A DNA stretch of 64,000 nucleotides, taken from Pseudoduganella namucuonensis. GTDB lineage: Bacteria > Pseudomonadota > Gammaproteobacteria > Burkholderiales > Burkholderiaceae_D. The number at the start of each line of letters is the position of its first letter. Position 1 is the first letter of the stretch. Location of the stretch: positions 62,001 to 126,000 of the forward strand of contig NZ_FPBO01000021.1 in the NCBI RefSeq assembly GCF_900116645.1. Direction: 5' to 3'. Both the position numbers and the translations under genes were made by a program. Positions 26,020 to 34,649 of the stretch are shown here, piece by piece. Below the pieces are notes generated by a model that was not told the origin of the DNA, did not search any database, and was given only the letters and a program-made list of their open reading frames with translations.

Positions 26020-28692
26020 GTGGGCATTTCCTCACCCGGCATAGGATCCAATCTGGACGTCAATGGCATCATCAGCAAGCTGATGGCCGTTGAAGCCGCG
26101 CCCGTCGCCTCCATCGACAAGAAATCGGCCAGCTACCTGGCCAAGGTGACGGCGTTCGGCACGCTGTCCGGCGCGCTGTCCACCTTCCAGAGCTCGCTGT
26201 CCAGCCTGACCTCGCTGTCCAGCTTCCAGGCCTTCACCGCCACCTCCAGCAACAGCGACATCCTCAGCGGCACGGCCACCAGCAAGGCCCAGGCCGGCAC
26301 GTACAAGGTCGACATCAGCCAGGTGGCCCAGGCGCAGACGCTGGCCTCCGGCGGCTACAGCAAGCCCACCTCCACCATCGGGCTGGGCGGCAAGACCACC
26401 ATCAACATCTCGCTCGGCACCGTGGCCGGCGGCAGCTTCGGCCTGACCGGCGCCGCGCTCGGCACCGGCGTGCTGACCGGCGGCATCACGCCCGGCGCGC
26501 TGTCCATCAACAACACGGCGATCGCCACCGACAGCGGCACGCGCAGCGCGAAACTGCTGGCCGACGCGATCAACGCGAAAAGCGCCACCACCGGCGTCAG
26601 CGCCAAGGCCGAGGCCACGCGGACCGCCGAGACCCTGTTCGGCGCGGCCGGCGCCACCAGCTACGGCGCGGTCGACACCTCCGGCGGCGGCACCTACAGC
26701 CTGTCCATCGCGGGCGTGGAGATCGCCAGCCAGGCGGCCGGCGTGGCCGCCGGCGCCGGCGTGGACGCGGCCGCCATCGACAGCGTGCTGGGCGGCTCGA
26801 ACAGCGTGACCCAGGCGCTGGCCAACGCCAACATCACCTTCAGCGGCAGCGCCGCCGACGGCACGCTGCGCTTCTCCAACGCGGACGGCTCCAACATCGC
26901 CGTGGTGGAAACCGTGAGCGGCGGCGTGACCGGCGGCATCGGCAACAGCGGCACCGCCAACACCGGCTACAGCAGCACCGCCACCAGCTCGGTGTCGCTG
27001 CTGTCGAGCACGGGCACGCAGATCACGGTGGGCGGCAGCAACCCCGCCGCGGCCGGCCTGACCGCCGGGCTGGGCGGCACCTACCAGGGCGCCGCCTTCA
27101 CCCAGGACGGCAGCCGCAGCAGCGGCAACATCGTCATCGACAGCACCAACAACACGCTGCAGGGCATCCGCGACGCCATCAACAAGGCCAATTTCGGCGT
27201 CACCGCCAGCATCATCTCGGACGGCAGCGCGACCAACCCCAACCACCTGGTGCTGACCTCCAGCGCCACCGGGGCCAACTCGAACATGCGCATCACCGTC
27301 AGCGGCAGCGGCGGCGACCCGGCCGACGCGGCCATCGAGGCGCTGCTGGCCTACGACCCGGGCGGCGTGCAGAACCTGAGCCAGAAAACGGCCGCGCAGG
27401 ACACCCTGGCCAACGTCAACGGCATCGCCGTCACCAGCCACAGCACCAGCATCAGCGGCGCCGTCGAGGGCCTGACCTTCGCCGCCCAGAAGGTGGGCAG
27501 CGCCAGCCTGACCGTGGCCAAGGACACGGCCACCCTGACCTCGTCCATCAACGGCTTCGTCAAGGCCTACAACGAGCTGAGCACGCAGATCAAGTCGGTC
27601 AGCGGCTACGACCCGGAAACCAAGCAGGCCGGCCAGCTGCTGGGCGACTCGACGGTGCAGAACCTGCAAGCCTCGCTGCGCCGCCAGCTGACCGGCAGCA
27701 TCAGCGGCCTGAGCGGCAGCAAGCTGACCACGCTGTCGCAGGTCGGCATCGCGTTCCAGAAGGACGGCACGCTGACCCTGGACTCGGCCAAGCTGCAAAA
27801 GGCCATCACCAACAATTTCGGCGACATCGCCGGCCTGTTCGCGGCGGTCGGCCGCAGCACCGACGCCGAGGTCAGCTTCACCGGATCGACCTCGGCCACC
27901 AAGGCCGGCGACTACCTGGTGCAGGTCACGCGCCTGGCCAGCCAGGGCACCCTGACCAGCGCCGCGGCGCTGCCGGGCAGCACCACCATCGCCGACGACA
28001 CCGTGTGGACGGTCAAGCTGAACGACTCGGTGCCCACCACCAGCAGCAACACCGCGTCCATCAGGCTGACCGCCGGCACCTACACGCCGCAGGACCTGGC
28101 CACCTTGCTGCAGGCCTCGATCAACGGCGCCAGCAACTTCAAGGACGCGGGCTCGACGGTGGAAGTGACGGTCAACGACGACGGCACGCTGAAGGTCAAC
28201 TCGACCAAATACGGTTCGAAATCGAACATCGCGCTCACCAGCGACACCGGCACCAGCGTGGCCAGCATCTTCGGCGGCGCCACGGCGACCGACGGCGTGG
28301 ACGTGGCCGGCACCATCGGCGGCTTCTCGGCCACCGGCGACGGCCAGACGCTGACCGGCGGGCCGGGCGCGCCGGTCGAGGGCCTGAAACTCGAAGTGAA
28401 GGGCGACACCCTGGGCAGCCGCGGCACCATCGGCTTCTCGCAGGGCTACGCCTACCAGATGGACACGCTGGCCAAGAGTTTCCTGGGCGCGAACGGCATC
28501 ATCACCGGGCGCACCAAGGGCATGAACGACACGGTCAAGGATCTGGCGAAACAGAAGGACGCGTTCAACGCCAAGCTGGTCGACATCGAGGCGCGCTACC
28601 GCAAGCAGTATTCGGCGCTGGACACGGCGTTGTCCAGCATGAGCACGACCGCCGCGTTCCTGACGCAGCAGTTCGCCAAGATGAACGCCTAG
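26020..28692 (+). CDS. fliD: Flagellar filament cap protein
   Basis: An 890-residue FliD (hook-associated protein 2), which caps the filament and folds incoming flagellin. The N-terminus has SSPGIGSNLDVNGIISKLM and the C-terminus DIEARYRKQYSALDTALSSM plus TQQFAKMN, the family ends. Most FliD proteins are 450-670 residues; the extra length is in repeated Ser/Thr/Gly/Ala-rich outer domains between about residues 60 and 760. The start is GTG with TAGGAG upstream. The size suggests an enlarged exposed head. Confidence 0.95.
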   Translation: MGISSPGIGSNLDVNGIISKLMAVEAAPVASIDKKSASYLAKVTAFGTLSGALSTFQSSLSSLTSLSSFQAFTATSSNSDILSGTATSKAQAGTYKVDISQVAQAQTLASGGYSKPTSTIGLGGKTTINISLGTVAGGSFGLTGAALGTGVLTGGITPGALSINNTAIATDSGTRSAKLLADAINAKSATTGVSAKAEATRTAETLFGAAGATSYGAVDTSGGGTYSLSIAGVEIASQAAGVAAGAGVDAAAIDSVLGGSNSVTQALANANITFSGSAADGTLRFSNADGSNIAVVETVSGGVTGGIGNSGTANTGYSSTATSSVSLLSSTGTQITVGGSNPAAAGLTAGLGGTYQGAAFTQDGSRSSGNIVIDSTNNTLQGIRDAINKANFGVTASIISDGSATNPNHLVLTSSATGANSNMRITVSGSGGDPADAAIEALLAYDPGGVQNLSQKTAAQDTLANVNGIAVTSHSTSISGAVEGLTFAAQKVGSASLTVAKDTATLTSSINGFVKAYNELSTQIKSVSGYDPETKQAGQLLGDSTVQNLQASLRRQLTGSISGLSGSKLTTLSQVGIAFQKDGTLTLDSAKLQKAITNNFGDIAGLFAAVGRSTDAEVSFTGSTSATKAGDYLVQVTRLASQGTLTSAAALPGSTTIADDTVWTVKLNDSVPTTSSNTASIRLTAGTYTPQDLATLLQASINGASNFKDAGSTVEVTVNDDGTLKVNSTKYGSKSNIALTSDTGTSVASIFGGATATDGVDVAGTIGGFSATGDGQTLTGGPGAPVEGLKLEVKGDTLGSRGTIGFSQGYAYQMDTLAKSFLGANGIITGRTKGMNDTVKDLAKQKDAFNAKLVDIEARYRKQYSALDTALSSMSTTAAFLTQQFAKMNA

Positions 28693-28729
28693 AAAATCAA
28701 AGCAGTGCAACAAGCAGAGGAGAAATAGT

Positions 28730-29179
28730 ATGTTCGGATCAAGGCAAACCGGCGTCAATGCCTACGCGAAAGTGGGCATGGAGACCGGCGTGGTCGCGGC
28801 CAGCCCGCATAAACTGATCGTCATGCTGTTTGACGGCGCGCTGGTGTCGATCAGCAACGCGCTGATGAATATGCGCTCCGGCAACATCGGCGAAAAAGGC
28901 AAGGCCATCTCCAAGGCCATCATGATCATCGACAGCGGCCTGCGCGCCGCGCTCGACAAGAAGGTGGGCGGCGAGATCGCCGAGGGCCTGGACGCCCTGT
29001 ATGAATACATGAGCGGGCGCCTGCTGACGGCCAACCTGAAGAACGACCCGGCCATCCTGGAGGAGGTGCAGCGCCTGCTCACCGAGCTGCGCGACGCCTG
29101 GAACCAGATCGGCGACACGCCCAAGGCGCCGCAAGCGGCCGCCCCCTCCTCCCTGGCCAACAAATACGCGAGCGCCTGA
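28730..29179 (+). CDS. fliS: Flagellin export chaperone
   Basis: A 149-residue helical chaperone that binds the flagellin C-terminus before export. NAYAKVGMETGVVAASPHKLI, LFDGALVSISNAL and the helix with GLDALYEYMSGRLLTAN are all typical. AGGAG precedes the ATG. The order fliD-fliS-fliT is standard. The C-terminal tail (PQAAAPSSLANKYASA) is slightly longer than usual. Confidence 0.95.
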   Translation: MFGSRQTGVNAYAKVGMETGVVAASPHKLIVMLFDGALVSISNALMNMRSGNIGEKGKAISKAIMIIDSGLRAALDKKVGGEIAEGLDALYEYMSGRLLTANLKNDPAILEEVQRLLTELRDAWNQIGDTPKAPQAAAPSSLANKYASA

Positions 29180-29182
29180 CCC

Positions 29183-29512
29183 ATGATGACGAATCAAGAA
29201 GTACTGACCGTGTACGCCGCGATGGCGGAGCTGACCGAACAGATGCTGTCCGCCGCCACCGCCGGCGAATGGGACGACCTGGTGCTGCTGGAGCAGCGCT
29301 GCGCCGCCCACGCGCGCGCGCTGCAGGCGGACGAGCCGCAACAGCCGATGGCCGGCGAGCAGCGCGAACGCAAAGTGGAGCTGATCCGCCAGATGCTCAC
29401 GGCCGACCGCAAGATCCGCGACCTGACGATGCCGTGGATGGCCCAGCTGTCCGCGCTGATCAACAGCACCGGCGCCGAGCGCCGCCTCGCCAGCGCCTAT
29501 GGCGGCGTGTAA
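29183..29512 (+). CDS. fliT: FliT-like flagellar chaperone
   Basis: A 109-residue four-helix protein starting 3 bp after fliS. The text EQMLSAATAGEWDDLVLLEQRC and LIRQMLTADRKIRDLTMPWM matches the FliT fold. FliT escorts FliD and in some bacteria restrains FlhDC. Sequence conservation in this family is low, so position supports the call strongly. Confidence 0.85.
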   Translation: MMTNQEVLTVYAAMAELTEQMLSAATAGEWDDLVLLEQRCAAHARALQADEPQQPMAGEQRERKVELIRQMLTADRKIRDLTMPWMAQLSALINSTGAERRLASAYGGV

Positions 29513-29543
29513 GTCTTCCCCCCAGACCTCTTAGGAGCATCCC

Positions 29544-31157
29544 ATGTTGCCGCCGCGCCTGGACGCCACCGGCGTCAAGCCGGCGGGGGCGATTACCCCG
29601 CCCGCCTCATCGCTGCCCGTCAACGACGCGCGGCAGGCCGCCTTGCAGCGCGTGCTCGGCGGGCTGGTCGGACTATCCATGCAGGGCCAGGTGCTGTCCA
29701 ACTACCAGGACGGCAGTTCGCTGGTGCGCGTGGCCGGCGCCTCGATGCGCATGATGCTGCCGCCCGGCGCCCAGGTCGGCGCCGAAGTGCCGATGACGCT
29801 GATCGCCGTCACGCCCCGTCCCACCTTCCAGATCGGCAACCAGGCCGCCCAGGGCCAGACCGCGCCCATGTACACCGAGGCCGGGCTGGCCCAGGGCGAC
29901 GCCGCCGAGCAATTGCCTTCGCAGGGCGCCCTGCCCGGCCGTCCCGGCGCGGGCCAGGCCGGACCAGGCGCGTCGGGCTTCACGGCGCCGCCCGCCGCCG
30001 CCGCCGCCGATGGCGCCGAGGCGCAAGCCGGCGCGGGCAAGGCCGGTGCGCAGGCGGGCTCGCAGCAGGCCGGCCCGCAAGGGGCGGCGAACGGAGCGAA
30101 CGGTGCCGCGGGCGGCGCCGCGAACCCGGCGCTGGCTTCCGCGGCCAATGCGGCCGCCAGCGCAGCGGCAAACGCGGCCGCCGGCGCGGCGGCCAAGGCG
30201 GCTGCGAACACGGCCGCGAAGGCGGAGGCGAACACCGCCGCGAATGCAAACGCGGCTTCGAAAAACGCAGGGACGGATGGCGCGGCCCGCCCCGGCCAAG
30301 GAACGCAAGCCGGCGCGGCACAGGCGAACGGCGCCGGCGGCACTATCCAGGCGCGGCCGCAATCGCTGGCCGCCGCCCTGCTCGGCAGGGCGCCGCTGAC
30401 GCCTTCCGACCAACTGCCCCAGCTCGACCACAACACCCCCACGCCCACGCTGAGCCAGGGCGCGCGCGCCATCGCCAGCGCGCTGGCCAGCGCCTACCAC
30501 GCGCCCGGCGTGCCCGCCACCATCACCGGTAAGACGCCGCTGGTGACGGCCGGCGCGCCCGAGCCGCAGCAATTGGCGAAGAACCTGCGGGACGCGCTGG
30601 GCAGCAGCGGCCTGTTTTATGAATCGCACGTGGCCGACTGGGCCGAGGGCAAGCGCAGCCTGTCCGACCTGCAGCGCGAACCGCAGATGCAACGCGGCAT
30701 GGCGCAGCAGGGTCCACAGACCGGCGACACGCTGGCCAAGGCCGCGCTGGCCGGCCCCGACCTGTCGGCCGCGCAAATGATCAACCAGCAGTTGCACGCG
30801 CACGAACAGCAGCGCGTGCAATGGAACGGCGAGGTGTGGCCGGGCCAGCCCATGCAATGGGAAGTGCGGCGCGAACAGCGCGACGACGGCCGCCCGGACC
30901 AGCAGGACGCCCACGACGGGGAGCAGGAACAGATCTGGCGCAGCGGCGTGCGCTTCCGCTTCCCCTTGCTGGGGCAGGTGAGCGCGTCGGTGACGCTGGT
31001 GGGCGAGCAGGTCCACATCCAGGTGCAGACGGGGGACGGCGACAGCGCCGCCACCTTGCGGGCCTGGTCGGGCGAGCTGCAGCGCGCGCTGGAGGCGGCC
31101 GGTTCGCCGCTGGCCTCGCTGACCATCGCCGCCGGGGAGGATGGCGATGGCCAATGA
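29544..31157 (+). CDS. FliK-like hook-length control paralogue
   Basis: A 537-residue protein. The start (MLPPRLDATGVKPAG) and a large Ala/Gln/Gly/Asn-rich centre lead to a FliK_C-like domain near the end (GVRFRFPLLGQVSASVTLVG, VHIQVQTGDGDSAATLRAW). It is not the main fliK, which lies at 38315 in the fliF-R block. It overlaps the next gene, a stand-alone FlhB C-terminal domain. FliK normally talks to the FlhB C-domain to switch export, so the pairing with an isolated FlhB_C piece is striking. Role inferred. Confidence 0.75.
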   Translation: MLPPRLDATGVKPAGAITPPASSLPVNDARQAALQRVLGGLVGLSMQGQVLSNYQDGSSLVRVAGASMRMMLPPGAQVGAEVPMTLIAVTPRPTFQIGNQAAQGQTAPMYTEAGLAQGDAAEQLPSQGALPGRPGAGQAGPGASGFTAPPAAAAADGAEAQAGAGKAGAQAGSQQAGPQGAANGANGAAGGAANPALASAANAAASAAANAAAGAAAKAAANTAAKAEANTAANANAASKNAGTDGAARPGQGTQAGAAQANGAGGTIQARPQSLAAALLGRAPLTPSDQLPQLDHNTPTPTLSQGARAIASALASAYHAPGVPATITGKTPLVTAGAPEPQQLAKNLRDALGSSGLFYESHVADWAEGKRSLSDLQREPQMQRGMAQQGPQTGDTLAKAALAGPDLSAAQMINQQLHAHEQQRVQWNGEVWPGQPMQWEVRREQRDDGRPDQQDAHDGEQEQIWRSGVRFRFPLLGQVSASVTLVGEQVHIQVQTGDGDSAATLRAWSGELQRALEAAGSPLASLTIAAGEDGDGQ

Positions 31158-31494
31158 CGACCCGCCGCGCCGCCCGCTGCAAAGCGCGGTCGCGCTGGCC
31201 TACCACAGCGGCGCCCCCGCCCCCAAGGTGGTGGCCAAGGGGCGCGGCCTGGTGGCCGAGCAGATCATCCACGTGGCCGCCGAACATGGCGTGCACATCC
31301 ACGAATCGAAGGAATTGGTGTCGCTGCTGATGGACATCGACCTGGACCAGCAAATCCCGCCGGCCCTGTACCGCACAATTGCGGAACTACTGGCCTGGCT
31401 ATATCATATTGAATCAGCGCAAAAATCCGGGCTGCCGCCTCCCCCGCCGCCGGACACCAGCTCTCCACTTACCGATAATAAAAATGCAAGCTAA
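31147..31494 (+). CDS. Stand-alone FlhB C-terminal domain protein (FlhX-like)
   Basis: A 115-residue protein homologous to the cytoplasmic domain of FlhB/YscU: AVALAYHSGAPAPKVVAKGRG, LVAEQIIHVAAEHGVHIHES and LSLLMDIDLDQQIPPALY-like text. It has no transmembrane segment and no NPTH cleavage site, so it cannot autocleave like full FlhB. ATG 31147 has GGGGAGG at proper spacing; ATG 31141 is too close. It overlaps the FliK-like gene by 11 bp. Related FlhX/YlqH proteins can replace the FlhB C-domain in part. Confidence 0.85.
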   Translation: MANDDPPRRPLQSAVALAYHSGAPAPKVVAKGRGLVAEQIIHVAAEHGVHIHESKELVSLLMDIDLDQQIPPALYRTIAELLAWLYHIESAQKSGLPPPPPPDTSSPLTDNKNAS

Positions 31495-32245
31495 CCAATA
31501 CAACGCGGAACTGGAAAACTGGCACGATTTCGAAGTGGAATCGCGCAAGGAAATCATCGGCCTGCTGCGCAGCATCGGCGAGAAAAACCAGCTGATCCGC
31601 ATGCTGGTGCATGGCGAGGCCGACGTGTGCGTGACCTCCATCCTGGAGGTGGACGCCGACAACAACAGCGTCATCCTCGACTGCTCGATCAATCCGGAAC
31701 AGAACCAGCGCGTGGTCGGCGCCAAGGCCTTGTCGTACGAGACCACGCTGGACAAGATCCGCATCCTGTTTTCCAGCGAGCGGGTGGAGAAATGCACGTT
31801 CGAGGGCGCGCCGGCGTTCAAGATCCCGCTGCCGGCCTCGCTGATCCGCCTCCAGCGGCGCGAGTACTACCGGATGAACACGCCGGTCAGCAATCCGGTG
31901 CGGGCGGTGATACCCCTGCCGGCCGAGCTGGGCGGCGGCAGCAGCAGTTTCCCGCTGGCCGACATCAGCTGCGGGGGCATCGCCATCCTCGACAACAAGC
32001 TGCTGCTGGGCGACTCCATCGGCAAGAAATACGAGGATTGCCGCATCGACCTGCCCGAGGTGGGCACGGTGGTGACGTCGCTACAGATCCGCAACATGAT
32101 CGACCTGACCCTGCTCAACAACAAATCCAACCGCCGGCTGGGATGCCAGTTCGTCGACATGCCGCGCGGCGCGCTGAACGCGGTGCAGCGCTACATCACC
32201 AAGCTCGAGCGCGAACGCAACGCCCGCATCGCCGGCCTGGGCTGA
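31484..32245 (+). CDS. ycgR: YcgR-like PilZ flagellar brake protein
   Basis: A 253-residue protein with an N-terminal YcgR domain and a C-terminal PilZ domain. The c-di-GMP motif is complete: RLQRREYYRMNTP (RxxxR) and DISCGGIAI (D/NxSxxG). Family members bind c-di-GMP and slow the flagellar motor. ATG 31484 overlaps the FlhB_C-like gene by 11 bp; the longer frame to 31379 is rejected. A 68-bp perfect palindrome follows. Confidence 0.93.
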   Translation: MQANQYNAELENWHDFEVESRKEIIGLLRSIGEKNQLIRMLVHGEADVCVTSILEVDADNNSVILDCSINPEQNQRVVGAKALSYETTLDKIRILFSSERVEKCTFEGAPAFKIPLPASLIRLQRREYYRMNTPVSNPVRAVIPLPAELGGGSSSFPLADISCGGIAILDNKLLLGDSIGKKYEDCRIDLPEVGTVVTSLQIRNMIDLTLLNNKSNRRLGCQFVDMPRGALNAVQRYITKLERERNARIAGLG

Positions 32246-32247
32246 AC

Positions 32248-32315
32248 AAAACAAAAAAGGGGTCAGGTTCAATATTCCACTAGTGGAATATTGAACCTGA
32301 CCCCTTTTTTGTTTT
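32248..32315. repeat. 68-bp perfect palindrome between ycgR and fliE
   Basis: The centre is between bases 32281 and 32282 (ACT|AGT) and 34 base pairs match without an interruption to AAAACAAAAAA/TTTTTTGTTTT ends. The element contains GGGGTCAGGTTCAAT in each arm and separates convergent ycgR and fliE. It can serve as a bidirectional terminator; its perfection and its GGGGTCAG head also mark it as a REP-family element. Confidence 0.9.
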
Positions 32316-32324
32316 TGCGGCTCG

Positions 32325-32672
32325 TTAGACTTGCATGTTCATGATCTCGTGGTAGGCGGACACGAGCTTGTTGCGCACCTGGACGGTGGCCTGGAAGTTG
32401 AGGCTGGCCTTCTGCATCGAGATCATCATGTCGGACAGGTTGACCGAGTCGTCCCCCATCTGGAAACGCTTACCCAGGTTCTCGGCCTTGTTCTGGCTGG
32501 CGGCGACCGCGTCCAGCGAATTCTTCAGCGCGTCCGAAAACTCCACCCTGGCGGACGGCGCCTCGGTCTTGACGGCCGGCGGCGTCGCCTGCGGCCGGGC
32601 CGCGTGCGCCTTCAACTGCTCCATCATCGCCTGGATCCTGCTGCTGTCTATGCCTAAGCCGGTGGTTTTCAT
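32325..32672 (-). CDS. fliE: Flagellar hook-basal body adapter
   Basis: A 115-residue rod-MS-ring linker exported by the flagellar system. SARVEFSDALKNSLDAVAASQNKA, FQMGDDSVNLSDMMISMQKAS, and LNFQATVQVRNKLVSAYHEIM are the conserved block. The start is ATG 32672 with AGAGGGA upstream; longer frames across 35297 are false. It is transcribed away from fliF, so the shared 228-bp gap (32673-32900) should hold two divergent promoters. I see no clear FliA or sigma-54 box in it. Confidence 0.95.
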   Translation of the reverse strand: MKTTGLGIDSSRIQAMMEQLKAHAARPQATPPAVKTEAPSARVEFSDALKNSLDAVAASQNKAENLGKRFQMGDDSVNLSDMMISMQKASLNFQATVQVRNKLVSAYHEIMNMQV

Positions 32673-32900
32673 CTCTAGTTTTCCCTCTGTTGCTACCGCG
32701 AAACAACTACGCGGGGTTGCCGCGTTACAATAGGCGGCGCACTGGTCAGTCCTGGCAGAATAGCAGCGGGGGCGCCAGCGGACTGGGCGGAGCAGGACGG
32801 TAAACCGCCTGCTATTCCGGCGATGGCCACGGTGGGCGGCGCGACATAATGTGCAACAGCCGCAAATCCTTTCCATCTCCCAACCTTTTATTTGACCGCC

Positions 32901-34649
32901 ATGGCAGCAGCAGCCGAACAACTCGATATCGACGAAGCAGCGGACCCGGCCGAACCGCAGCCGAAGCCGCCGTTCATGCAGACGCAGATGGGCAAGTGGG
33001 TGGTGCGCGGCGCCGGCGCGGCCGCCCTGCTGGCCCTGATCGTCGCGCTGTGGCTGTGGAACCAGCCGCCCGCCTACGGCGTGCTGTTCTCCAACTACAC
33101 CGACCGCGACGGCGGCGCCATCACGGCGGCGCTGGACCAGATGCAGGTCAAGCACAAGTTCTCCGAGAGCGGCACCTCGATCCTGGTGCCGACCGAGCAG
33201 GTGCACGATTTGCGCCTGAAGCTGGCCGCCCAGGGCCTGCCCAAGGGCGGCAACGTGGGCTTCGAGCTGATGGAGAACCAGAAGCTGGGCGTGTCGCAAT
33301 TCCTGGAACAGGTGAACTACCAGCGCGCGCTGGAGGGTGAACTGGCCCGCTCGATCCAGTCCATCGCCGCCGTGGACGCGGCGCGGGTGCACCTGGCGCT
33401 GCCGAAACCGTCCGTGTTCGTGCGCGAACAGCAAAAGCCGACCGCTTCCGTGCTCCTGAACCTGCACCCCAACCGCCAGATCGATCCGGCCCAGGTGCAG
33501 GCCATCGTGCACCTGGTGGCCTCGTCGGTGCCGGAACTGATGCCGTCCAACGTCACCGTCGTGGACCAGGCCGGCAACCTGGTGTCGGACACCAACAAGA
33601 ACAACAACGGCGCCGGCACCAACAAGAATCTGGACGCCAGCCAGCTGAAATACGTGCAGGAACTGCAAAAACAGGTCATCAAGCAGGTCGAATCCATCGT
33701 GCTGCCCATCGTCGGCGAGGGCAATGTGCGCGCCGAGGCGGTGGCCGACGTGGACTTCGCCGCCGTCGAGCAGGCCGCCGAGTCCTACAAGCCGAACTCG
33801 CCGCCCGCCGCCTCGGCCATCCGCAGCCAGCAGAACAGCGAAACCAACGGCAGCACCACCAACAACGCCAACGGCGTGCCGGGCGCGCTGTCGAACCAGC
33901 CGCCGGGCACGGCCACGGCGCCGCTGACCGCCACACCGCCCGGCGCGGCCCCCGCCCCCGGAACGCCGGCCGGCACCCAGACCACCGCCGCCAGCGGCTT
34001 GCCGAACCACAAGGAATCGACCACCAATTTCGAGGTCGACAAGACCGTGCGCTACGAGCAGAAGGCCATGGCCGGCCTGAAGCGCATGACGGTGGGCGTG
34101 GTCATCAACTACCGCCGCATCGTCGACACCAAGACCGGCAAGGTCACCATCCGCCCCTACACGCCGGACGAGATGGCCAAGATCAACAGCCTGGTGCGCG
34201 AGGCCATGGGCTACAACCAGGAGCGCGGCGACTCGGTGAGCGTGGCCAACACGCCGTTCGACGGCGTCGACAAACCCTTCGAGCCGCCGGTGGTGCTGGA
34301 ATGGTGGCGCGATCCGGCCAACCTGCCGCTGGCCAAGGAGCTGGCCAAGTTCCTGATCACGGCGCTGATCCTGCTGTACATCCTGCTGCGCATCGTGCGG
34401 CCGATGATGCGGCCGGTGTTCAAGAAGATCGACGAGATCAACGAGCCCGAGCCCGAACCGGAGGAGCCCGAGGTCGTCGTGCCCGAAGGGCCGACCGAAG
34501 AAGAGCTCATGGAGCTGGAACTGGCTAAAATGGAAGAGAGTACCGCGCGGACATACCGCGATAACCTGGCGCTGGCCAAGAAACTTGCCGTGGAAGATCC
34601 ACGCATCGTGGCCAATGTCATCAAAGCATGGATAGGCTCCAATGACTGA
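32901..34649 (+). CDS. fliF: Flagellar MS-ring protein
   Basis: A 582-residue protein that forms the MS ring and C-ring platform in the inner membrane. First membrane segment at about residues 37-52 (AALLALIVALWLW), conserved YGVLFSNYTDRDGG, VNYQRALEGELARSIQSI and VDAARVHLALPKPSVF in the periplasmic domain, a polar Asn/Pro-rich segment, then a second membrane segment near FLITALILLYILLRI. The C-terminal tail EESTARTYRDNLALAKKLAVE binds FliG. ATG 32901 is preferred over TTG 32892. It overlaps fliG by 8 bp. Confidence 0.97.
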   Translation: MAAAAEQLDIDEAADPAEPQPKPPFMQTQMGKWVVRGAGAAALLALIVALWLWNQPPAYGVLFSNYTDRDGGAITAALDQMQVKHKFSESGTSILVPTEQVHDLRLKLAAQGLPKGGNVGFELMENQKLGVSQFLEQVNYQRALEGELARSIQSIAAVDAARVHLALPKPSVFVREQQKPTASVLLNLHPNRQIDPAQVQAIVHLVASSVPELMPSNVTVVDQAGNLVSDTNKNNNGAGTNKNLDASQLKYVQELQKQVIKQVESIVLPIVGEGNVRAEAVADVDFAAVEQAAESYKPNSPPAASAIRSQQNSETNGSTTNNANGVPGALSNQPPGTATAPLTATPPGAAPAPGTPAGTQTTAASGLPNHKESTTNFEVDKTVRYEQKAMAGLKRMTVGVVINYRRIVDTKTGKVTIRPYTPDEMAKINSLVREAMGYNQERGDSVSVANTPFDGVDKPFEPPVVLEWWRDPANLPLAKELAKFLITALILLYILLRIVRPMMRPVFKKIDEINEPEPEPEEPEVVVPEGPTEEELMELELAKMEESTARTYRDNLALAKKLAVEDPRIVANVIKAWIGSND

